Origin: Pseudomonadota bacterium | GTDB taxonomy: Bacteria; Pseudomonadota; Alphaproteobacteria; Rhizobiales; Rhizobiaceae | Direction: 5' to 3' | NCBI GenBank assembly: GCA_023399635.1 | Contig: JAEWOP010000095.1 | Location: 1 to 10,638 of the forward strand | Length of the DNA stretch: 10,638 nucleotides | In this document: positions 6,641-10,638 of the stretch, piece by piece | Layout of the letters: each line of letters starts with the position of its first letter | Position numbering within the stretch: position 1 is the first letter of the stretch | Translations under genes and position numbers: made by a program | The notes under the pieces: model-generated | What the model was told of the DNA's origin: nothing | Seen by the model: only the letters and a program-made list of their open reading frames with translations | Databases searched by the model: none

Positions 6641-8371
6641 ATGCTTCACACCCGCAAGAGCGACACGCTCCAAGTCAGCATCGGGCAACACTCTTCTGCT
6701 GGCCGAAAGGCGGAGAATCAGGACTTTCACGGCGCGATGGTCCCCGAGGGCTCCATGGTGGAGATGAAAGGCATCGCGCTAGCGATCGCCGATGGAATCT
6801 CCACGAGTCCGGTTGCTCGAGTTGCTGCCGAGACGGCGGTCAAGAGCTTCCTCACCGACTACTACTGCACGTCTGATGCATGGACGGTGAAGACCGCCGC
6901 CAGCCGCGTCATCGACGCAACCAGTTCCTGGCTCCACGCGCAAAGCCGCCATGTCAGTGATCGGAATCTCGCACATGTCGCAACCCTTTCGGCTCTGGTC
7001 CTGAAGCAGTCCAGGGCGCATTGCTTTCATGTCGGAGACGGTCGCATCTCCCGCATCGATGGGCGCGATCTCGAACCGCTGACAAGCGAACACCGCCACA
7101 GGCTATCGAACGATGAGAGTTATCTTGGGCGTGCTTTGGGTCTGCTGCCCGCGGTGGAGATCGATTACCGACAATTGCGCGTTGAAGTGGGCGAGGTCTT
7201 CGTTCTGACAACCGACGGGGTTCACGATCATGTCAGCTCGCGGCAGATCGCCCACCGCATTGCAACGGCCTCTGATCTTGATCAGGCCGCTGCGGCGGTC
7301 GTCCAGGACGCCCTGGAGGCGGGCAGCGAAGACAACCTGACGATCCAGATCGTGCGGATCGACCGTCTGCCGAGTGAGATGACGGACCTCCTGCTCGATG
7401 ATGTAGCACCCCTCCCGCCGGCGCCCGTGCCTCAGGTGCCGGGCGACTTCGAAGGCTACCGCATTCATCGTCAGATTCATGCCAGCAGCCGCAGCCATAT
7501 TTTTCTGGCGAGCGAAGCGGATGGCGGCGAGCAGGTGGTGCTGAAATTTCCGTCTGCAGATCTACGAGGCAACGCCGGCTATCTCCGCCGGTTTGCCATG
7601 GAGGAGTGGGTCGCGCGACGGGTGTCGAGCGTCCATGTCTTAAAGCACAAGGCCACGATCGTGCCGCGCCGCGCGCTTTACCTCGCAACCGAGTATGTCG
7701 AAGGTGAAACGCTGGCACAATGGATGCGTGACCGCGATCCTGTTGACGTGCAGTCCATGCGCGACATCGTCTCGCAGATCGCGACCGGCCTTCAGGCTCT
7801 TCACCGCAAGGAGATCCTCCACCAGGACCTGCGGCCGGACAACATCATGATCAACCGCGAGGGCACGCTAAAGATCATCGATCTCGGCTCCGCACGGGTT
7901 GCTGGCGTTGCCGAAGCTGAGCCCTGGCGGGACAGGAACGACATCTTGGGGACATTTCAGTACACGGCGCCGGAATATTTCCTGGGGGAGCCGGGGACGG
8001 AGGCGTCGGATCTTTTCTCGCTCGGCGTCATTGCCTACCAGCTCCTCACCGGACGGCTGCCCTATGGCGCCGAGGTGGCACGTACTAGCAAGCGGAGTCA
8101 GCAGGCAAAGCTGAGATTCAGCAGCCTGCGGAGCCTGAGACCAGAGGTGCCGGCTTGGGTCGAAGCTGCAATTCGCAAGGCCGTACATCCCGATCCGGCG
8201 CGCCGGTATAACGCGCTGTCGGAATTCCTCCACGACCTCTCCTATCCCAATCCAGGTTTCGTTCAGCAGAGCCATGTTCCGCTTGCTGAACGCAATCCCG
8301 TTGTCTTCTGGCAGCTCTTGTCTCTCGCGCTGGCGCTGCTCGTAGTGTTCCTCGTCTGGCAGCGCACGTGA
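6641..8371 (+). CDS. Bifunctional PP2C phosphatase - Ser/Thr protein kinase, C-terminal membrane anchor
   Basis: A 576-residue fusion. Residues about 10-240 are a PP2C phosphatase with metal-binding motifs ENQD (25-28), ADG (50-52), VGDGR (131-135), TDG (191-193) and EDN (230-232). Residues about 270-535 are a Hanks-type kinase: VVLK with K302, HQDLRPDN (394-401) with catalytic D396 and N401, IIDLG (412-416) with metal-binding D414, TAPEYF (442-447) and SDLFSLGVIAYQL (456-468). Departures from canon are HQD for HRD, DLRPDN for DLKPDN, DLG for DFG, and a glycine-poor nucleotide loop. Residues about 554-573 form one transmembrane helix with a tiny tail (QRT), so both domains face the cytoplasm. 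Pseudomonas aeruginosa has a Ser/Thr kinase gene within its nas cluster, so a role in nitrogen assimilation is likely; its substrates are unknown. The start at 6641 has a weak ribosome binding site; GTG 6638 is possible. Confidence 0.93.
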   Translation: MLHTRKSDTLQVSIGQHSSAGRKAENQDFHGAMVPEGSMVEMKGIALAIADGISTSPVARVAAETAVKSFLTDYYCTSDAWTVKTAASRVIDATSSWLHAQSRHVSDRNLAHVATLSALVLKQSRAHCFHVGDGRISRIDGRDLEPLTSEHRHRLSNDESYLGRALGLLPAVEIDYRQLRVEVGEVFVLTTDGVHDHVSSRQIAHRIATASDLDQAAAAVVQDALEAGSEDNLTIQIVRIDRLPSEMTDLLLDDVAPLPPAPVPQVPGDFEGYRIHRQIHASSRSHIFLASEADGGEQVVLKFPSADLRGNAGYLRRFAMEEWVARRVSSVHVLKHKATIVPRRALYLATEYVEGETLAQWMRDRDPVDVQSMRDIVSQIATGLQALHRKEILHQDLRPDNIMINREGTLKIIDLGSARVAGVAEAEPWRDRNDILGTFQYTAPEYFLGEPGTEASDLFSLGVIAYQLLTGRLPYGAEVARTSKRSQQAKLRFSSLRSLRPEVPAWVEAAIRKAVHPDPARRYNALSEFLHDLSYPNPGFVQQSHVPLAERNPVVFWQLLSLALALLVVFLVWQRT

Positions 8372-8483
8372 GCACAAAGCTCAATACTTGGGCACACATT
8401 GCCTAATGTTAAATCTTGTGCAACCAGAGCTGATTTGCGATGATCCAGTCGAATGCGAGCAGTTTTCCCGCTCAAGTTTAACC

Positions 8484-8596
8484 CGATCCTCTGCAACGGC
8501 GCAGAGCGAGATCGTCAGCCAACAATCAGGCACCAGCACCGGCGCTGTGGACGTCACTCCTGCTCTTGAGCATGGAGTGGGGACACGGCGCTTTTT
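8484..8596 (+). promoter_or_regulatory. Second NasT-type (ANTAR) attenuator leader, upstream of cynS
   Basis: Hairpin P1 lies at 8489-8506: perfect stem CTCTGC/GCAGAG with hexaloop AACGGC (A1, G4). It is extended by CGATC/GATCG (8484-8488 with 8510-8514) across a 3-base bulge. Hairpin P2 lies at 8534-8547: stem CAGC/GCTG with hexaloop ACCGGC (A1, G4). The 27-base linker equals the P1-P2 spacing in the nirB leader. P2 shares bases 8542-8547 with the 5' arm of a U-tailed terminator, so P2 and the terminator are mutually exclusive. This is the architecture of an ANTAR antitermination switch. The P1 loops of the two leaders differ at one base (AATGGC, AACGGC). No clear promoter was found for this leader. 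Confidence 0.75.
8542..8596 (+). terminator. Intrinsic terminator inside the cynS leader
   Basis: The outer stem GCGCTGTG (8542-8549) pairs with CACGGCGC (8584-8591), eight pairs with one G-U, immediately followed by five Ts (8592-8596). Between the arms sits a second stable hairpin, CACTCC-TGCT / AGCA-T-GGAGTG (8555-8579). It ends 47 bases before the cynS start. The 5' arm overlaps hairpin P2, so NasT binding would favour read-through into cynS. Confidence 0.78.
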
Positions 8597-8643
8597 GTGC
8601 TGCACCACGGGCCGCACTGGCATCAACTAAGGAGGGCAAGGGC

Positions 8644-9087
8644 ATGTTGAACAAGCAGGACGTTACGGATTTGATCTACGAGCGCAAGCGGGCGAGCGGC
8701 CTCAGCTGGGCCCAGATCGCAGAGGGGATCGGCATGAGCGAGGTCTTTGTCACGTCCGCCTGCCTCGGCATGAACACCCTTCCGCGAGAAAAGGCCGAGG
8801 CGCTGTCCCTCAATCTCGGGCTGCCGCAAGAGGCGGCCGTAGTTCTTTCGGAGTTTCCGACCAAGGTTTTTTCGCAATCCGTACCAACAGATCCCTGCAT
8901 CTACCGCTTCTACGAAATCATCGGCGTCTACGGACAGACGCTGAAGGAGCTCATTCAGGAAAAGGGTGGTGACGGGATCATGAGCGCCATCGACTTCGAG
9001 ATGAGCGTCGACAAGGTGCCCTACCCGAAAGGTGACCGTATCGAGATCAGGATGAGCGGCAAATTCCTGTCCTACAATGCCTGGTGA
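8644..9087 (+). CDS. cynS: Cyanase (cyanate hydratase)
   Basis: A 147-residue cytoplasmic enzyme that converts cyanate and bicarbonate to carbon dioxide and carbamate, which decays to ammonia. The N-terminal helical part (about 1-75) has the helix-turn-helix-like fold of the family. The C-terminal catalytic part contains IYRFYEIIGVYGQ and EKGGDGIMSAIDF; R88, E91 and S114 line up with catalytic R96, E99 and S122 of Escherichia coli CynS at a constant offset of eight. Translation starts at 8644, set by AAGGAGG at 8629-8635; an upstream ATG in frame (8566) lies inside the leader terminator and is rejected. No cynR regulator or cynT carbonic anhydrase is adjacent, unlike the E. coli operon. The attenuator ahead suggests NasS-NasT control. 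Confidence 0.96.
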   Translation: MLNKQDVTDLIYERKRASGLSWAQIAEGIGMSEVFVTSACLGMNTLPREKAEALSLNLGLPQEAAVVLSEFPTKVFSQSVPTDPCIYRFYEIIGVYGQTLKELIQEKGGDGIMSAIDFEMSVDKVPYPKGDRIEIRMSGKFLSYNAW

Positions 9088-9132
9088 TCTCGTTAGCCAG
9101 GCCGTTGCCGTCGATCAGAAGGAGCCACAGCA

Positions 9133-10635
9133 ATGAAAGGATTGCGCCTCGCAGAGGAATCCGGCGATTCCCGCCTCTCGGCGGCTCCGCGGATGGAGCC
9201 ACTGGCCAAGCTTCCGGTGTTCTGGAGCCTTTTGGGCAGGAAGGTCGTCGTTGCAGGCGGCTCTGACGCGGCCGCCTGGAAAAGCGAACTCCTTGCCGCC
9301 TGTGGTGCGCAGGTGCATGTCTTTGCACGGCAGGCGGAGCTTACCCCGATGTTTCATTCGCTGCTGAAGCAGACGCGCCCGGACGGGGGCAGCTATGTGC
9401 ACCATGACAGACCTTGGGGCATTGATGTCTTTCCAACAGCGGCGATTGCCGTGGCCGATTGCGAGGACGAGGCGGAAGCCAAGGCGTTCTTCTGTGCGGC
9501 CCGTGCCGCAGGGGTGCCTGTCAACGTGATCGACAAGCCTGCCTTCTGTCAGTTCCAGTTCGGCTCCATCGTCAATCGATCACCGGTCATCGTTTCCATT
9601 TCCACCGATGGTGCAGCGCCCATCCTGGCGCAGGCAATCCGCCGGCGAATTGAAACCCTGTTGCCGCCATCGCTGAAGGAATGGGCAAAGCTTGCGCAGG
9701 CGATCCGGGAGAAAGTGAACCAGCTGCTTCCGGTGGGCCTTCCCCGACGATCTTTCTGGGAGAAGTTCGTCGATCGTGCTTTCGCTGGCCCGACCAGTCC
9801 CGATGCCTTCACGGCAGAGGAGGTGCTGGCGACGTATCGCGACCCGGGTCCAGCGTCCAGGACGGGTCGCGTCATGCTGGTCGGTGCTGGCCCCGGCGAT
9901 GCGGAATACCTGACGCTGAAAGCGGTCCGGGCGCTTCAGGCGGCGGACGTCATTCTTTTCGACGATCTGGTTTCCGCCGAAGTTCTGGAACTTGCTCGCC
10001 GGGAAGCAAGGCGGCTGCTCGTCGGAAAGCGCGGCGGGCGCGAAAGCTGCCGGCAGGAAGACATCAATCGCATGATGATCGACCTCGCCAAGGCGGGCAA
10101 GAATGTCGTGCGGCTGAAGTCGGGCGACCCGATGATCTTCGGCCGTGCCGGCGAGGAGCTCGCCGTTCTTCAACAGCATGGCATCCCCACCGAGGTCGTA
10201 CCTGGCATCACGGCTGCCAGTGCAATGGCGGCGAGACTGGGCGTGTCACTCACCCATCGCGATCATGCACAGACCGTCCGTTTCGTCACCGGTCATGCCC
10301 GCGATGGCAAACTTCCGACGACGCTGAACTGGCAGAGCCTGGCCGATCCTGCAACGACGACGATCTTCTATATGGGCGGTCGCACTGCGGCGGAGATCCG
10401 TCTTCACCTGCGCTCACATGGTATGGGCGATGCGACACCGGTCGTCATCGTCAGCTCGGTCGCGCGTCAGGAAGAGCGCCGCTGGATTGGTTCGTTGAGC
10501 GACATGCACACCGGGATTGCGGAGATCGGCTATGACCAGCCCGTGCTGATCGGCATCGGGAATGTCTTCGAAGGGCTTAGTGCAGAACAAGAACTGGTCG
10601 CGTCCAGTCCGGTCGTGGCGTGCAGCAGAAGGTAA
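9133..10635 (+). CDS. cysG: CysG: siroheme synthase (methyltransferase/dehydrogenase/ferrochelatase)
   Basis: A 500-residue trifunctional enzyme making siroheme, the NirB cofactor, from uroporphyrinogen III. Residues about 24-235 form the NAD-dependent dehydrogenase/ferrochelatase half (LPVFWSLLGRKVVVAGG; NVID with D134 matching catalytic D104 of E. coli CysG; NRSPVIVSISTDGAAP). T158 stands where E. coli has S128. Residues about 245-485 are the SAM-dependent methyltransferase, with VMLVGAGPGDAEYLT (247-261), RLKSGDPMIFGRAGEE (327-342) and VPGITAASAM (356-365). It is about 40 residues longer than E. coli CysG, partly from a 20-residue N-terminal extension; M21 is an alternative start, but AAGGAG (9119-9124) supports 9133. 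It follows cynS by 45 bases and is probably co-transcribed. The last three bases of the window (AGG after the stop) cannot show what follows. Confidence 0.96.
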   Translation: MKGLRLAEESGDSRLSAAPRMEPLAKLPVFWSLLGRKVVVAGGSDAAAWKSELLAACGAQVHVFARQAELTPMFHSLLKQTRPDGGSYVHHDRPWGIDVFPTAAIAVADCEDEAEAKAFFCAARAAGVPVNVIDKPAFCQFQFGSIVNRSPVIVSISTDGAAPILAQAIRRRIETLLPPSLKEWAKLAQAIREKVNQLLPVGLPRRSFWEKFVDRAFAGPTSPDAFTAEEVLATYRDPGPASRTGRVMLVGAGPGDAEYLTLKAVRALQAADVILFDDLVSAEVLELARREARRLLVGKRGGRESCRQEDINRMMIDLAKAGKNVVRLKSGDPMIFGRAGEELAVLQQHGIPTEVVPGITAASAMAARLGVSLTHRDHAQTVRFVTGHARDGKLPTTLNWQSLADPATTTIFYMGGRTAAEIRLHLRSHGMGDATPVVIVSSVARQEERRWIGSLSDMHTGIAEIGYDQPVLIGIGNVFEGLSAEQELVASSPVVACSRR

Positions 10636-10638
10636 AGG

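Overview
The window looks like about 10.6 kb from a rhizobial-type alphaproteobacterium (Rhizobium, Agrobacterium, Sinorhizobium and relatives). It is GC-rich, carries an initiator tRNA of the rhizobial form, and every protein resembles alphaproteobacterial nitrogen-assimilation proteins. No database search was possible, so gene names rest on motifs and gene order read directly.

Layout. Positions 51-127 hold an initiator tRNA-Met, followed by about 500 bases without a convincing gene. All protein genes are then on the + strand: nasT (ANTAR antiterminator), nasS (its nitrate/nitrite-sensing partner), nirB and nirD (NADH-nitrite reductase), a formate/nitrite-family channel (nirC-like), a PP2C phosphatase - Ser/Thr kinase fusion with a C-terminal membrane anchor, cynS (cyanase) and cysG (siroheme synthase). 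The cysG stop codon lies 3 bases before the window ends.

How the genes fit together. The FNT channel would bring in nitrite, NirBD reduces it to ammonium, and CysG makes the siroheme that NirB needs. Cyanase releases a second source of ammonia from cyanate. NasS and NasT sense nitrate or nitrite and control transcription elongation through RNA leaders. No nitrate reductase and no nitrate transporter lie in the window; the place between nirD and cysG where narB/nasA often lies holds the channel, the kinase and cynS.

Regulation is the most interesting part. Upstream of nirB there is a textbook sigma-54 (-24/-12) promoter at 2707-2722. Its predicted transcript begins almost at once with an ANTAR-type hairpin (hexaloop AATGGC), followed by a second candidate hairpin that overlaps the 5' arm of a long U-tailed terminator. 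The same design appears a second time, independently, upstream of cynS: a 6-bp hairpin with hexaloop AACGGC, a second hairpin with hexaloop ACCGGC, and a terminator whose 5' arm overlaps the second hairpin. This predicts that cyanase is a target of NasT antitermination and so is induced by nitrate/nitrite, a link I do not know to be described.
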